Source of the DNA: Candidatus Kuenenia stuttgartensis
GTDB taxonomy: Bacteria > Planctomycetota > Planctomycetia > Pirellulales > UBA1268
Assembly: GCA_945897435.1 (NCBI GenBank)
Contig: CAMDFJ010000016.1
Location: 1-32,906 of the forward strand
Direction of reading: 5' to 3'
Length of the DNA: 32,906 bases
Numbering within the stretch: position 1 is the stretch's first letter; every line of letters starts with the position of its first letter. The translations under genes were made by a program, and so were the position numbers. The notes under the pieces were generated by a model that searched no databases, was not told the DNA's origin, and saw only the letters and a list, made by a program, of their open reading frames with translations. This document shows positions 7,894-16,547 of this stretch, piece by piece.

Positions 7894-8916
7894 ATGAACT
7901 TCCCGCCCATGCTCGCGGTCTACCTGGCGCTGATCGCCGCCGCCGCCTATGCAGGTGGCTCGTCGGTCGCGTTCCTGTCGCTCGGCCATCGGCGGATGCA
8001 GGTGCTGCTCTCGGTCACGGGGGGCATCCTCCTCGGCGTCGGCCTGCTCCATCTTCTGCCCCACGCCTACCTGCAGCTCTCCCGCCAGATCGATACCACG
8101 ATGGTCTGGGTACTCGCCGGCTTCTTCCTGATGTTCCTGCTCGAACGGGCCTTCCACGGCCATGCCCACCACTCAACCGACGGTCGGCACGACGGCCACG
8201 GCCATGCCTGCGGTCATGACCACGACCATGCCCAAGACAGTCAGCATGCCAACGGCGAGGGCCCCGGAGCCGGTTCAGGACATGGACATTCGGCCACGGC
8301 CCATCACAGCCGCTGCGGACCCTGGGCCTGGTGTGGTGCCTTGGCCGGCCTCGCGCTTCACAGCCTCGCCGACGGTGCGGCGCTGGCCGCCTCGATCAAC
8401 GCCGATGGCAGGCTTGGCGCCGGGCCACTCGCCGGATTCGCGACCTTCCTTGCGATCGTGCTCCATAAGCCCTTCGATGCGGGCATCATCGCCACGCTGA
8501 TGATCAATTCCGGCACCGCGGCGGGGACTCGGCGGATCGTCAATCTCGTCTATGCGCTCGTCGTTCCGCTGGGTGCGGTCATGTTTCTCGGCAGCCTGAG
8601 AGTTGTCGGCGGCAACCAGGCAGCCGTGCTGGGCGCGGCGCTTGCCATGGCCGCCGGGGCGTTTCTCTGCATCGCCGCCGCAGATCTGCTGCCGGAGGTG
8701 GAGTTTCACAGCCACGACCGGCTGCTGCTCACCGCGTCGTTGACGCTCGGAATCGCGATCGCCTGGGGCATCACGACGCTCGAGCATGGATCCCATGCCC
8801 ATTCGCTCCACTCCAGGGCGGCTGGCGAGTCGATGATCAGGCCGGAGTCTGAAGGTCAACGTCCAGTCCGCGGGCCAGACGAACCGACCGCACCTCTTCC
8901 AGAACCCGCTCGATGA
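7894..8916 (+). CDS. ZIP-family divalent metal transporter
   Basis: 340 aa, inner membrane. It probably imports zinc or another divalent metal. The ZIP metal site appears in helix 4 as HSLADG (His156, Asp160) and helix 5 as HKPFD (His191, Asp195). A long His-rich cytoplasmic-type loop (about residues 87-137, with repeats such as HGHACGHDHDH) lies between helices 3 and 4, as in many ZIP proteins, and probably binds metal. The C-terminal tail from about residue 300 is hydrophilic, Pro/Glu-rich, and unlike a family terminus. It is encoded over the end of the convergent gene 8837-9400, so it may be a read-through extension. Metal specificity cannot be told from sequence alone. Confidence 0.9.
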   Translation: MNFPPMLAVYLALIAAAAYAGGSSVAFLSLGHRRMQVLLSVTGGILLGVGLLHLLPHAYLQLSRQIDTTMVWVLAGFFLMFLLERAFHGHAHHSTDGRHDGHGHACGHDHDHAQDSQHANGEGPGAGSGHGHSATAHHSRCGPWAWCGALAGLALHSLADGAALAASINADGRLGAGPLAGFATFLAIVLHKPFDAGIIATLMINSGTAAGTRRIVNLVYALVVPLGAVMFLGSLRVVGGNQAAVLGAALAMAAGAFLCIAAADLLPEVEFHSHDRLLLTASLTLGIAIAWGITTLEHGSHAHSLHSRAAGESMIRPESEGQRPVRGPDEPTAPLPEPAR

Positions 8917-9400
8917 GATCGTGCTGCCGGCGCATGTTGGGAAGCTGGGCCTGAAAGCACCAGGCGATCGCCGCCACGAGCCCGATGCCTCCGATCAGGT
9001 GCGGCGTGACCCAGGCCTCGGTCCCGGGCCGGCCCGACGCCGGGTCGGCGGCGCCGCCGAGGGCCACGATCGCCACCACCCCGAGCATCCCCAGCAGTGC
9101 GAATGGAAAAGCCTTTCGCTTGAGCCTCCGGCTCTCGTCGATGTAACTGGAATTCAATCCATAGGTCTCGACCACTTCGCGGCACCAGCGGCCCGTCCCG
9201 ATGAAGTAGGTGACGGCCATGCTGTTGACGAGCACGACCGTCAGGGCGGCCAGGACGCCGGAGAGACGGTGCACGGTGCCCCAGCGGAGCACCGCGGGAT
9301 CGGTCTGGCCGTGAAGGTCGCCCAGCCAGAGTCCGAGCCCGGCCGTCGCCACCATCAATGCCACGGCGAAGATCGCCACCCTGGAAAAGACTCGCTCCAT
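8837..9400 (-). CDS. Four-helix membrane protein of unknown function
   Basis: 187 aa. Four hydrophobic segments are visible: residues about 6-27, 46-70, 95-118 and 132-150. A Cys-containing loop 'GTGRWCREVVETYG' follows helix 2, and a charged C-terminal tail 'RRQHDLIERVLEEVRS' follows helix 4. His at 'GTVHRLSGVLAA' and 'VTPHLIGGIGL' within helices could bind haem or metal, but this is only suggestive. The ATG at 9400 follows GAGGAG at about 9 bases. A TATAAA (9462-9457) about 57 bases upstream could be a -10 element; no good -35 goes with it. The 3' end overlaps the convergent ZIP gene by 80 bases. I do not recognise a named family. Confidence 0.75.
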   Translation of the reverse strand: MERVFSRVAIFAVALMVATAGLGLWLGDLHGQTDPAVLRWGTVHRLSGVLAALTVVLVNSMAVTYFIGTGRWCREVVETYGLNSSYIDESRRLKRKAFPFALLGMLGVVAIVALGGAADPASGRPGTEAWVTPHLIGGIGLVAAIAWCFQAQLPNMRRQHDLIERVLEEVRSVRLARGLDVDLQTPA

Positions 9401-9521
9401 CTGAATTCCTGCTCCTCAATGCCACTGCCGGCCGCGGTAGTGACGGCCTCGAACCATTTATAGGCAGGTCATCGCGACGGCACCATTCGAACGCCGCTAT
9501 CGTGGCCAAGTGCCTGCCGCG

Positions 9522-10511
9522 TCAGGGGCGAAGCGGCCCGAGCTGCTGGACGACGACGCTCGTGGTATCGCTCAGTCCCTCGATGGCCGGCTTGTAGACG
9601 AACGCCGTGGCATCGACCGGTTCACCGATCCGCACGTCGTAGAGTTCGAGGACCGCCACGACCTCCGCAGGCCGTTCGGCGACCGGCCGCTTTCCCGGGA
9701 TCGCCAGCCATTCGATTCGAAACGGGAACAGTTCCCGCTGGCTGATCGAGAGCCGAACGCCCCAGGGAACGCCTTCGGGGAGGTCGGACGCTGCGACCTC
9801 TTCCCCGTCCACGATCGCCTTGGCCTGAGCGGGCAGATGGGCTGCGAGGCGGTCGCGGTTCCAGCGGCCCTCGATGCTCCAGACCGGCACTTCGTCGATC
9901 GCCGCCGCCGATACGCTCTCGAACCTGAACCATTCGCGGACGAGGGCCAGCGTCCGTTGTACGCCCCCGAGGTAGGGCGACACGCAGGCCTGATCCCTGA
10001 CGCCGAGTGCCTCGAGCCGCTCGCGGACGCTTCTGATGTCGACCCGCTCGACCGTCGGCGGCGCCGCAGCCAGCCGGCGAAACGACCAGGAGAAGATCCC
10101 ATCGCAGACTTCGAGGACCTCGAATTCCTCGGTATCGGCGCTGAGCAGCGACTCGAACCGGAATCGCTGCTCTTCTCCAAGGCCGGATTGCAGATAGCGT
10201 CCGCCCCCCTTGAGCACCGTGTCGCCGACCCGGGCGAGTTGTCGGACCCGGGCCGAGAACGAGGCCGCGTTGCCCAGGCCGGCAAGTGATGCGGCGACGA
10301 TCCGCTCCGCCCGTTCGGCCGGTGCCGCCCGTTCCAACCGCTGGTAGATGCTGCCCGGCACCGGTGGCTGGGCCCGGGCCGGGGCGGGAAACGCGGCCAG
10401 CAGTCCGAGGACGGCGAACGTTGGAATCGAAAGCCCCGTCGCCCTCGGCCAGAAAGGGTTCGATCGGCGCGGTGGCAGACCCGGGGGTTTGGGGTGCTGG
10501 GTGTGCTTCAC
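9522..10511 (-). CDS. Exported LolA-like protein
   Basis: About 329 aa from the GTG at 10511; the open frame extends further but that region is non-coding in character. A signal peptide (TGLSIPTFAVLGLLAAFPAP, then ARAQ) ends near residue 46, so the product is exported. The mature part has short strands such as 'GGGRYLQSGLGEEQRFRFES' and 'VLEVCDGIFSWSFRRL', the pattern of LolA/outer-membrane lipoprotein-sorting-like domains in planctomycetes. A second region near residue 200 (VWSIEGRWNRDRLAAHLP) suggests a lipoprotein/lipid-binding beta half-barrel. There is no clear ribosome binding site for the GTG, so the start is uncertain. It is divergent from the lipoprotein gene at 10705. Specific cargo is unknown. 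Confidence 0.7.
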   Translation of the reverse strand: MKHTQHPKPPGLPPRRSNPFWPRATGLSIPTFAVLGLLAAFPAPARAQPPVPGSIYQRLERAAPAERAERIVAASLAGLGNAASFSARVRQLARVGDTVLKGGGRYLQSGLGEEQRFRFESLLSADTEEFEVLEVCDGIFSWSFRRLAAAPPTVERVDIRSVRERLEALGVRDQACVSPYLGGVQRTLALVREWFRFESVSAAAIDEVPVWSIEGRWNRDRLAAHLPAQAKAIVDGEEVAASDLPEGVPWGVRLSISQRELFPFRIEWLAIPGKRPVAERPAEVVAVLELYDVRIGEPVDATAFVYKPAIEGLSDTTSVVVQQLGPLRP

Positions 10512-10704
10512 GGTCAGAGAGACTTTGCTGATTTTGTCAAAGAAATGGCCGCCCGAGCGTCGAAGACTGTGGGGTCGGAGAAAGACCGCTGCAGGCGGCC
10601 CGAGTCCGACGGAAGTCGCTGAGTCTACGGAATCGCTCGAACCCAACCCAAGACGAGATGGCAGCCCGACCGCGGTCAGGCAGCAAGGCTTTGGAGGTGA
10701 TGCA

Positions 10705-11952
10705 ATGGTGGTGAAGATGCGTCTGCATGGATTCGTCGGCCTCTCGCTGGCGGCCAGCCTCACCGGCTGCCACATTCCGGCGAATTCGCCGCTCACCGGA
10801 CTGGCCCAGATTCGGCCGGTCGCGACTCCGCACACCAACGTGCTGCCCCCGGCGGCGATGCTGCAGCATCCTGGGCCGGGCGTCGAGGGCCCCGGCCCCG
10901 GCGTGATCGTTCCCGCCTCCTATGAGGCCGCCCTGGCCGACGCCGGCGCGGCGGGTGGTGCCGGCGGCCCGATGGTCGCGGGCATGTCGGCTCCGACCTC
11001 GCAGATCGGATTCATCGGCCCCGACGGGATGCAGGTTCGCTGGGACATCTCGGCCTCGGGCGGCTTCGATTCATCGCCCCTCGTCGCTCCCGGCCGCTAC
11101 GACTTTCCGCAGGGAGGCATCTACCGGCTCAAGGTCACGGACATCCCGGGCCGCGAGGGGCTGGAGCTCTATCCGACGCTCGAGGTCGCGCCCGTGTCTC
11201 CGCGGACGGCGGCCTATCTCGACCACAACGCGATCCCGTTCCAGCTCACCGAGGAGGATCTCGATCAGGTCACCAGCGGCAACTTCGTGACCAAGGTCGT
11301 CTACCTGCCCGATCCCTGCTTCCAGGAACTGGCCGTGGCGGGCGTGGAAACGCTCGTCAGCACGCGGCTCGATCCGGGGGTCGACCCCGTCGTCGAGGCT
11401 GATCGTCGCGGCTCGATCCTGGCGATCATCCGGATCGGCAACAAGGACCTCCAATCGACCGGCAACGGCGACGGGACCACGATTGCCTCGGCTGGCGGGG
11501 GCACGCCCGTCGGAATGGCCGCGCCCCTCGGCATGCCCTGCGGCGGCGATCCATCCCAGTTGCCCCCTGCCTTCGTGGCCGGCATGACTGCCCCACAGTA
11601 CGGGATGCCGATCACCGGAACCCCGATCGGACTCCCCGGACCGGCCCACATCCCGCTCGGCATTCCCGCCGGACTCCAGAAGCACTCGATCACCAATCAC
11701 ACGAAGATGCACATTCCGCCGCCGTCCCGCGAACTCAAACTGCACGTGCAGCAGTATCCGGGCCTGAGCTATCCCAAGCCGGCCCACAGGGCCTACATCG
11801 CGGAGCGTTCCGACGTGCCGCACATCAAGCTCAAGCAGCCGCCGGAAGACCGCAAGCGATGGGTCGACAACGGCGGGCCCGATCCGGACGCCGAGGCGGC
11901 GGCCGCGATGGGACTCCCCTGCCCTCCCGAGCCCGCCGACTTCGTCAACTGA
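10705..11952 (+). CDS. Envelope lipoprotein A with paralogous domain
   Basis: 415 aa predicted lipoprotein. A strong ribosome binding site (GGAGGTGAT, 10693-10701) precedes the ATG at 10705, which settles the start although the frame is open for 119 more codons upstream. The signal peptide ends in the lipobox LTGC (Cys22). Residues about 102-246 form a domain running from GPDGMQV (105) through YRLKV, LELYPTLEV and TKVVYLPDP to RIGNKD (243-248). The same domain recurs in the next gene. The tail from about 255 is rich in Gly, Pro and Met (GMP-type repeats) and ends Pro-rich. I do not know a function; surface or periplasmic location is inferred from the lipobox. Confidence 0.8.
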   Translation: MVVKMRLHGFVGLSLAASLTGCHIPANSPLTGLAQIRPVATPHTNVLPPAAMLQHPGPGVEGPGPGVIVPASYEAALADAGAAGGAGGPMVAGMSAPTSQIGFIGPDGMQVRWDISASGGFDSSPLVAPGRYDFPQGGIYRLKVTDIPGREGLELYPTLEVAPVSPRTAAYLDHNAIPFQLTEEDLDQVTSGNFVTKVVYLPDPCFQELAVAGVETLVSTRLDPGVDPVVEADRRGSILAIIRIGNKDLQSTGNGDGTTIASAGGGTPVGMAAPLGMPCGGDPSQLPPAFVAGMTAPQYGMPITGTPIGLPGPAHIPLGIPAGLQKHSITNHTKMHIPPPSRELKLHVQQYPGLSYPKPAHRAYIAERSDVPHIKLKQPPEDRKRWVDNGGPDPDAEAAAAMGLPCPPEPADFVN

Positions 11953-12064
11953 GTCCGGCAGGCCAGAAGATCCGGGTCAGAATTCGAAGTTCATCCAGGA
12001 ATCAAATCCAACGCCCGTCAGACAAACCGAGCCCCGCGAACGATCCCGACCCACAGACCAGATC

Positions 12065-12895
12065 ATGAACCCGCTGCACACAACCGGATGGCTTTGCAGC
12101 GGGCAGCGGGCGGCCGAAAGGAACGAGTTTTCAGCGAGTTGGATTTCAGCACTGTTCAGCAGACACTGCATCCGCAGAAGGACCGCGCTGCGTGGCGCCT
12201 GCGGGGTGCTGGCGATCGTCGTGTTCGCCCTGACGGCCTCGACGGGCAATGCCCGCGAGGAGGTCGAGTCGACCACGGCGGACCGAATCGCCAGCGTCTC
12301 ACAACCGGGAGCGATTGGTGCCCGCGGGCCCACGCAGTCCGGTCCTTCTGCGGATCGGCGGTGTGCCGATGGTGGCTGCCGGCAGCGGCTGCCGCAGTCG
12401 GCCCCTGCGCCGCTGCCACACGGGTCGCTGCCGGACTTCATTCAGCCGGTCGAGATTCGGGGTCCTGAGGGAATGCAGATCTCGATCGAAACTGCGGAGG
12501 GCTGGTCGCCACTGTCGGCGGCCCCGCTGCGGATGGGACTCGCGGTTGGCAGCCCCTACCGGCTCCGTCTGGCGGGCTCGACAGCGGGCGAAACCTGGGA
12601 ACTCTTCCCCACGATCCGTCTGCTGGCCCGGCTCGCCACGCCACCCGGCATGGCATGGCGATTTCCGGTCGAACTCGTCGTCGACGAGGCCGACATCAGC
12701 TCGGCGCTCGCAGGATCGCTCGTCCGCCGCGTCGTCTACGTCTCCTGCGATCCCGAGCGGGAGGGCGTCACGCCGGCGAACTGGTTCGATGTCCGGCCCG
12801 GCGACGATGCGATGCAGGTGGCAACGACGCTCGGTGACCCGATCGCCGAAATCATCATGGGGAACCGCCTCCCCGTGTCGGGAGATGTCCGATGA
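12065..12895 (+). CDS. Exported protein B with the same domain
   Basis: 276 aa. An unusually long n-region with 'CIRRRTALRG' is followed by a hydrophobic core 'VLAIVVFALTASTGNA', a signal peptide ending near residue 62. Residues about 130-267 repeat the domain of the preceding lipoprotein: GPEGMQI (133), YRLRL, WELFPT, PVELVVDEADI, RRVVYVSCDP and the closing IIMGN (263-267). No good ribosome binding site precedes the ATG at 12065, and no other in-frame start gives a complete signal peptide. It overlaps the next gene by ATGA, so the two are co-translated. Function unknown. Confidence 0.78.
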   Translation: MNPLHTTGWLCSGQRAAERNEFSASWISALFSRHCIRRRTALRGACGVLAIVVFALTASTGNAREEVESTTADRIASVSQPGAIGARGPTQSGPSADRRCADGGCRQRLPQSAPAPLPHGSLPDFIQPVEIRGPEGMQISIETAEGWSPLSAAPLRMGLAVGSPYRLRLAGSTAGETWELFPTIRLLARLATPPGMAWRFPVELVVDEADISSALAGSLVRRVVYVSCDPEREGVTPANWFDVRPGDDAMQVATTLGDPIAEIIMGNRLPVSGDVR

Positions 12896-14079
12896 CGCCA
12901 CCTGGCATTCGTCTGGCCGGAATGCTCGCAATCGCCGTCGGCGGCATGAGCCTGGCGTCGTGCCGATCCCTGACGGCGCCGATCCTGCTGCCGATCGCCG
13001 CGATCGCCCGGCTCGATGAGGCGAAGCCATGCGAAGACGAGATGACCTTCGCGGTGGCCGAAGACCTCGCCGAACGAGCAGGCGACTGCCCGCCTTCGGC
13101 CTGCGGACCCTGCCTCTGTCCGCCGCCCCCGTATGTCCCGGTCGTGGCCCCCTGCCTCGTCTGCGACGGTGGCGATCACGACGCGATCGCCAAACCGGTC
13201 GGCCGGTTCGGCATCGGCAACCTGACTGCGGGCGACACGGTGGCACGATACCGTCCAGCCGACGACCTCTCGACCGGCTACGAGGCCACGGGCAACAGCG
13301 AGGTCTGTCTGACGACATCCAACTGCGCCTGCGTCTTCGCGCCGCGATTCGCATCGGTGCGACAGCTCGTCCGGCCGCACGAGGACGCCACGCCCGTCGG
13401 CCCCAAGGGACTGGCCCTCGACACGCTCGTCGAGGCGGCCGTCGATACGCTGCCCGTGCTCGATCGCAGGCAGGCGCTGCTGCCAGCCGGAGCCCGCAGG
13501 GCCCAGCTGGGGCTGGCGGTCGAGGAGCGAATGCCCTCGTTGGCGGTCGATCAGCTCGTCGTGCCCGGCGAATCGGCCAATCGGGAGAACCCTGTCGAGA
13601 AAACGCTCGATGCAGAGCCGCTCATGGCCGAGGGCGTCGACACGCCTCGGCTTGCAGTCGGGTTTGACGTGCCCCTGGCCTGGACCTGCGTGCAGGCGGC
13701 CCAGGTCACCGTCAAGGGCGAGTCTGCAGACGTGGTCGCGGCCGATCGCGGTACCGCCACGTTGCGGCTCGAGCAGCCCGGCCGCTGCGAACTCACCCTC
13801 TGCAAGCAGGCCGGCAGCGACACGGCCCGCTCGGGCGAGGAACTCGACTTCACCATCTACATGATGAACTCCGGCGACCGGCCGCTGGAGGATGTCGTCC
13901 TCGCGGATGCGATTCCAGCGCGGCTGATTCTGATCCCGGGCAGCGCCGTCTCGAACCTGCCGGCCGAGATCGGCACGGAGACGGGCGATGACGGTTCGGT
14001 CGTCGTTCGCTGGCGACTGGAACAGGTGCTGCGGCCCGGCGAGGGCGGGTTTGTCCGCTTCCGTACCAGGGTGCGGTAG
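12892..14079 (+). CDS. Cys-rich lipoprotein with C-terminal DUF11 domain
   Basis: 395 aa predicted lipoprotein; lipobox LASC with Cys24 after a hydrophobic signal. Residues about 45-150 are Cys-rich, including SACGPCLCPPPP, APCLVC and SEVCLTTSNCAC. The C-terminal roughly 80 residues (about 308-390: ARSGEELDFTIYMMNSGDRP, then LEDVVLADAIPARLILIPGS) are a DUF11 repeat, an Ig-like beta-sandwich found in surface proteins. The start overlaps the stop of the previous gene (ATGA). Role unknown; a structural envelope protein is an inference from lipobox, Cys content and DUF11. Confidence 0.82.
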   Translation: MTPPGIRLAGMLAIAVGGMSLASCRSLTAPILLPIAAIARLDEAKPCEDEMTFAVAEDLAERAGDCPPSACGPCLCPPPPYVPVVAPCLVCDGGDHDAIAKPVGRFGIGNLTAGDTVARYRPADDLSTGYEATGNSEVCLTTSNCACVFAPRFASVRQLVRPHEDATPVGPKGLALDTLVEAAVDTLPVLDRRQALLPAGARRAQLGLAVEERMPSLAVDQLVVPGESANRENPVEKTLDAEPLMAEGVDTPRLAVGFDVPLAWTCVQAAQVTVKGESADVVAADRGTATLRLEQPGRCELTLCKQAGSDTARSGEELDFTIYMMNSGDRPLEDVVLADAIPARLILIPGSAVSNLPAEIGTETGDDGSVVVRWRLEQVLRPGEGGFVRFRTRVR

Positions 14080-14166
14080 CCGGCCGGGAACCTCGTTGCC
14101 CCGGTTCCTGCCGCGCGGGTACGCTGTCCACTTCGTTCACCTCACGTTCCCTCCTGCGAGGCTCCC

Positions 14167-15354
14167 ATGCTCCCTGCTTCCGTCACACGGTCGTTGCCGC
14201 CCTTCGTCCTCGCGCTGGCGGCCATCGCCGGGCTGTCGCTGCAGTCCTTCGCCCCGCCGGTTCAGGCCCAACAGACGGCGACGCCGAAGCGTCCTCAGGC
14301 CGCCGGCGTGCCGCAGGTGCCGCCGCTGCCGGAAGGCACCCCCGAGCAGTTGATGGCCTTCGTCGAAGGACTCACCCAGAGCAATGTCCGTCCGAAGAGC
14401 CGGGAAGAGATGATGGGCTACATGCGGGATGTCGCCGCGGTGTCGGTCCAGGCCGCCGACAGGATCCTCGCCCAGGTGAAGCCGGCCGACCCGCTCCACG
14501 ACCGCGCGGCGAAGATGAAACTCCAGAGTCTGACGATGCTCGGCAGGCTCGGCGACGAGAAGGCATCCAAGGAGATGGCCGCCTTCAGCCAGACGCTCGT
14601 CAACGGGCCGTCGGTCGAACTCGCCAACGAAGCCAAGCGGCTCCTGATCGTCGCCGAGGCCCAGGAGATGTTCGCCAGTGGCAAGCTCGACGGCGGGGCC
14701 GCACTGATCCAGAAGACAGCCGCGATGCTGACGGCGATGCCCGACGACGCCCAGACGGCCGGTCTGGCGATGCAGCTCGCCGGGGCCTTCGAACATCTGC
14801 CGGGTGGCGAGCAGCTCGCCGCCACCGCCTACAGCACGTTCGGCCCGATGTTTGCCAAGAGCGGCAGCGAGGAGATCCGCGCGATGGGCGAGAGTTTTGC
14901 GGGCACCCTGCGCCGGCTCTCGCTGCCCGGGCATCCGATGGAGATCAGCGGCACCCTCCTCAGCGGCAAGCCCTTCGACCAGAAATCGCTGGCCGGCAAG
15001 GTCGTGCTCGTCGACTTCTGGGCCACCTGGTGCGGCCCCTGCATCGCCGAGATCCCCAACGTGCTCGAACAGTATGAGAAGTACCACGACAAGGGCTTCG
15101 AGGTCGTGGGTGTCAGCCTCGACGAGGATCGCGACGCGCTCGAGAAGTTCGTCGCCGAGCAGAAGATCCCCTGGCCAATCCTCTATGAAAAGCCGCAGGG
15201 CGAAGGCTGGCGGCATCCGCTCTCCACCTTCTATGGCATCAGCGGGATTCCGACTGTGATCCTCATCGGCCGTGACGGCAACGTGGTCACCCTCGATGCC
15301 CGGGGCGAGAAGCTCGGCGAACAACTCGACAAGTTGTTCGCGGGCGGGAAGTGA
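14167..15354 (+). CDS. TlpA/ResA-like thiol-disulfide oxidoreductase
   Basis: 395 aa. An N-terminal signal peptide (to about residue 36, VQAQ) exports it. A roughly 210-residue alpha-helical region of unknown role precedes a thioredoxin-fold domain from about residue 258. The active site is WCGPC at 288-292 (redox Cys289 and Cys292), inside 'VVLVDFWATWCGPCIAEIPN'. The cis-proline segment SGIPTVILIGRDG is also present, so the domain looks complete. This is the membrane-associated TlpA/ResA type that reduces or exchanges disulfides outside the cytoplasm. It follows the Cys-rich lipoprotein gene by 87 bases and precedes the aminotransferase by 9 bases. Confidence 0.9.
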   Translation: MLPASVTRSLPPFVLALAAIAGLSLQSFAPPVQAQQTATPKRPQAAGVPQVPPLPEGTPEQLMAFVEGLTQSNVRPKSREEMMGYMRDVAAVSVQAADRILAQVKPADPLHDRAAKMKLQSLTMLGRLGDEKASKEMAAFSQTLVNGPSVELANEAKRLLIVAEAQEMFASGKLDGGAALIQKTAAMLTAMPDDAQTAGLAMQLAGAFEHLPGGEQLAATAYSTFGPMFAKSGSEEIRAMGESFAGTLRRLSLPGHPMEISGTLLSGKPFDQKSLAGKVVLVDFWATWCGPCIAEIPNVLEQYEKYHDKGFEVVGVSLDEDRDALEKFVAEQKIPWPILYEKPQGEGWRHPLSTFYGISGIPTVILIGRDGNVVTLDARGEKLGEQLDKLFAGGK

Positions 15355-15363
15355 TCGACACCG

Positions 15364-16470
15364 GTGCGTCGCGGGATTTCGAAACGGGCCGCCGCCTTCG
15401 ATTCGTCAGGCATCCGCAAGGTCTTCGACCTTGCGGCGAAACTCGACGACCCGATCAATCTCTCGATCGGCCAGCCTGATTTCCCGATGCCGGAGGCGGC
15501 CCGCGGGGCGGCCAGGCAGGCGATCGACGCCGGCCGCAATGGCTACACGCCCACCCAGGGCATTCCGGCCCTTCGTGACAGGCTCGAGGCCGAGGCCCGG
15601 GCTGAAACCGGCCAGCCCGATCGGCGGCTCTGCGTCACCAGCGGTTCGAGTGGTGGACTCGTGCTCGCGCTGATGTCGCTGATCGACCCCGGCGACGAGG
15701 TGATCATCTTCGAGCCGGCCTTTCTGATGTACCGCCCGCTGGTGGAGTTTCTCGGCGGTCGCTGCCTGGTGATCGACACGGCCCCCTCGTTTCGGATCGA
15801 TGTCGACCGCGTGGCGGCCTCGATCAGCGGCGCGACCCGGGCGATCCTGCTCAACACCCCGGCCAATCCCACGGGAGTGGTCGTCGATGCCGACACCGTC
15901 GGGGATCTGGCCCGGCTGGCGGAGTCGCGGGGCGTCACCCTCGTCAGCGACGAACTCTACCGCTCCTATTGCTACGACGCCCCCTTCTCCTCCCCTGCCC
16001 TGCACTCCGAGGAGGTGGTGGTCATCGATGGCTTCTCGAAGTCGCACGCCATGACGGGCTGGCGGGTGGGCTGGGTGCATGGCCCGAAGCCGATCATCGA
16101 TGCCTGCACCATGATCCAGCAATACACCTTTGTCTGCGCCCCGCAGGTCGGCCAGTGGGCGGCCCTGGCCGCGCTCGACGCGCCGATGGATCTGCCGCTT
16201 GCCGAGTGCCGACGGAAGCGGGACAGGCTCATGGCCGGTCTCCGCGACCGCTATCGATTCGTCCAGCCTGGCGGTGCCTTCTACCTCTATCCAGAAGCCC
16301 CCGGCGGCTCGGGCCGGGCCTTCGCCGAGCGGGCCATCGAGCGGGAAAAACTGCTTCTCGTGCCGGGCACCGTCTTTGGCACGGCCGACACCCACTTTCG
16401 GATCGCCTACACCGTCAGCGATGCGATGCTCGACCGGGGTATCGCTGCCCTCAACCGACTCGCCGAATGA
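15364..16470 (+). CDS. Class I/II aminotransferase, possible MfnC-type transaminase
   Basis: 368 aa PLP-dependent aminotransferase of fold type I. The PLP lysine is Lys226 in GFSKSHAMTGWRVGW. NTPANPTG binds the cofactor pyridine side, SDELYRSYCY carries the Asp/Tyr pair, and Arg346 (FRIAYT) is the carboxylate-binding arginine. The GTG start at 15364 gives the expected length and sits 9 bases after the thioredoxin-like gene. By sequence alone it could be any aspartate/aromatic-type transaminase. It lies directly upstream of three methanofuran-type biosynthesis genes, and archaeal MfnC (4-HFC-phosphate:alanine transaminase) is a class I enzyme of about this length, so MfnC is a reasonable guess but unproven. 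Confidence 0.88.
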   Translation: MRRGISKRAAAFDSSGIRKVFDLAAKLDDPINLSIGQPDFPMPEAARGAARQAIDAGRNGYTPTQGIPALRDRLEAEARAETGQPDRRLCVTSGSSGGLVLALMSLIDPGDEVIIFEPAFLMYRPLVEFLGGRCLVIDTAPSFRIDVDRVAASISGATRAILLNTPANPTGVVVDADTVGDLARLAESRGVTLVSDELYRSYCYDAPFSSPALHSEEVVVIDGFSKSHAMTGWRVGWVHGPKPIIDACTMIQQYTFVCAPQVGQWAALAALDAPMDLPLAECRRKRDRLMAGLRDRYRFVQPGGAFYLYPEAPGGSGRAFAERAIEREKLLLVPGTVFGTADTHFRIAYTVSDAMLDRGIAALNRLAE

Positions 16471-16547
16471 GGGCCGTTTCCCCTGCTGGAGGATTCGCGG
16501 CGCTGTCGTCGTCCGAGATCCCGAATTGAACGTTGCCGGGGGCCTGA

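Noticed and set aside
12892-15354. Toxin-antitoxin or defence reading of the lipoprotein cluster
   Set aside because: All three proteins carry export signals and envelope-type domains; no nuclease, helicase or NTPase motif was found.
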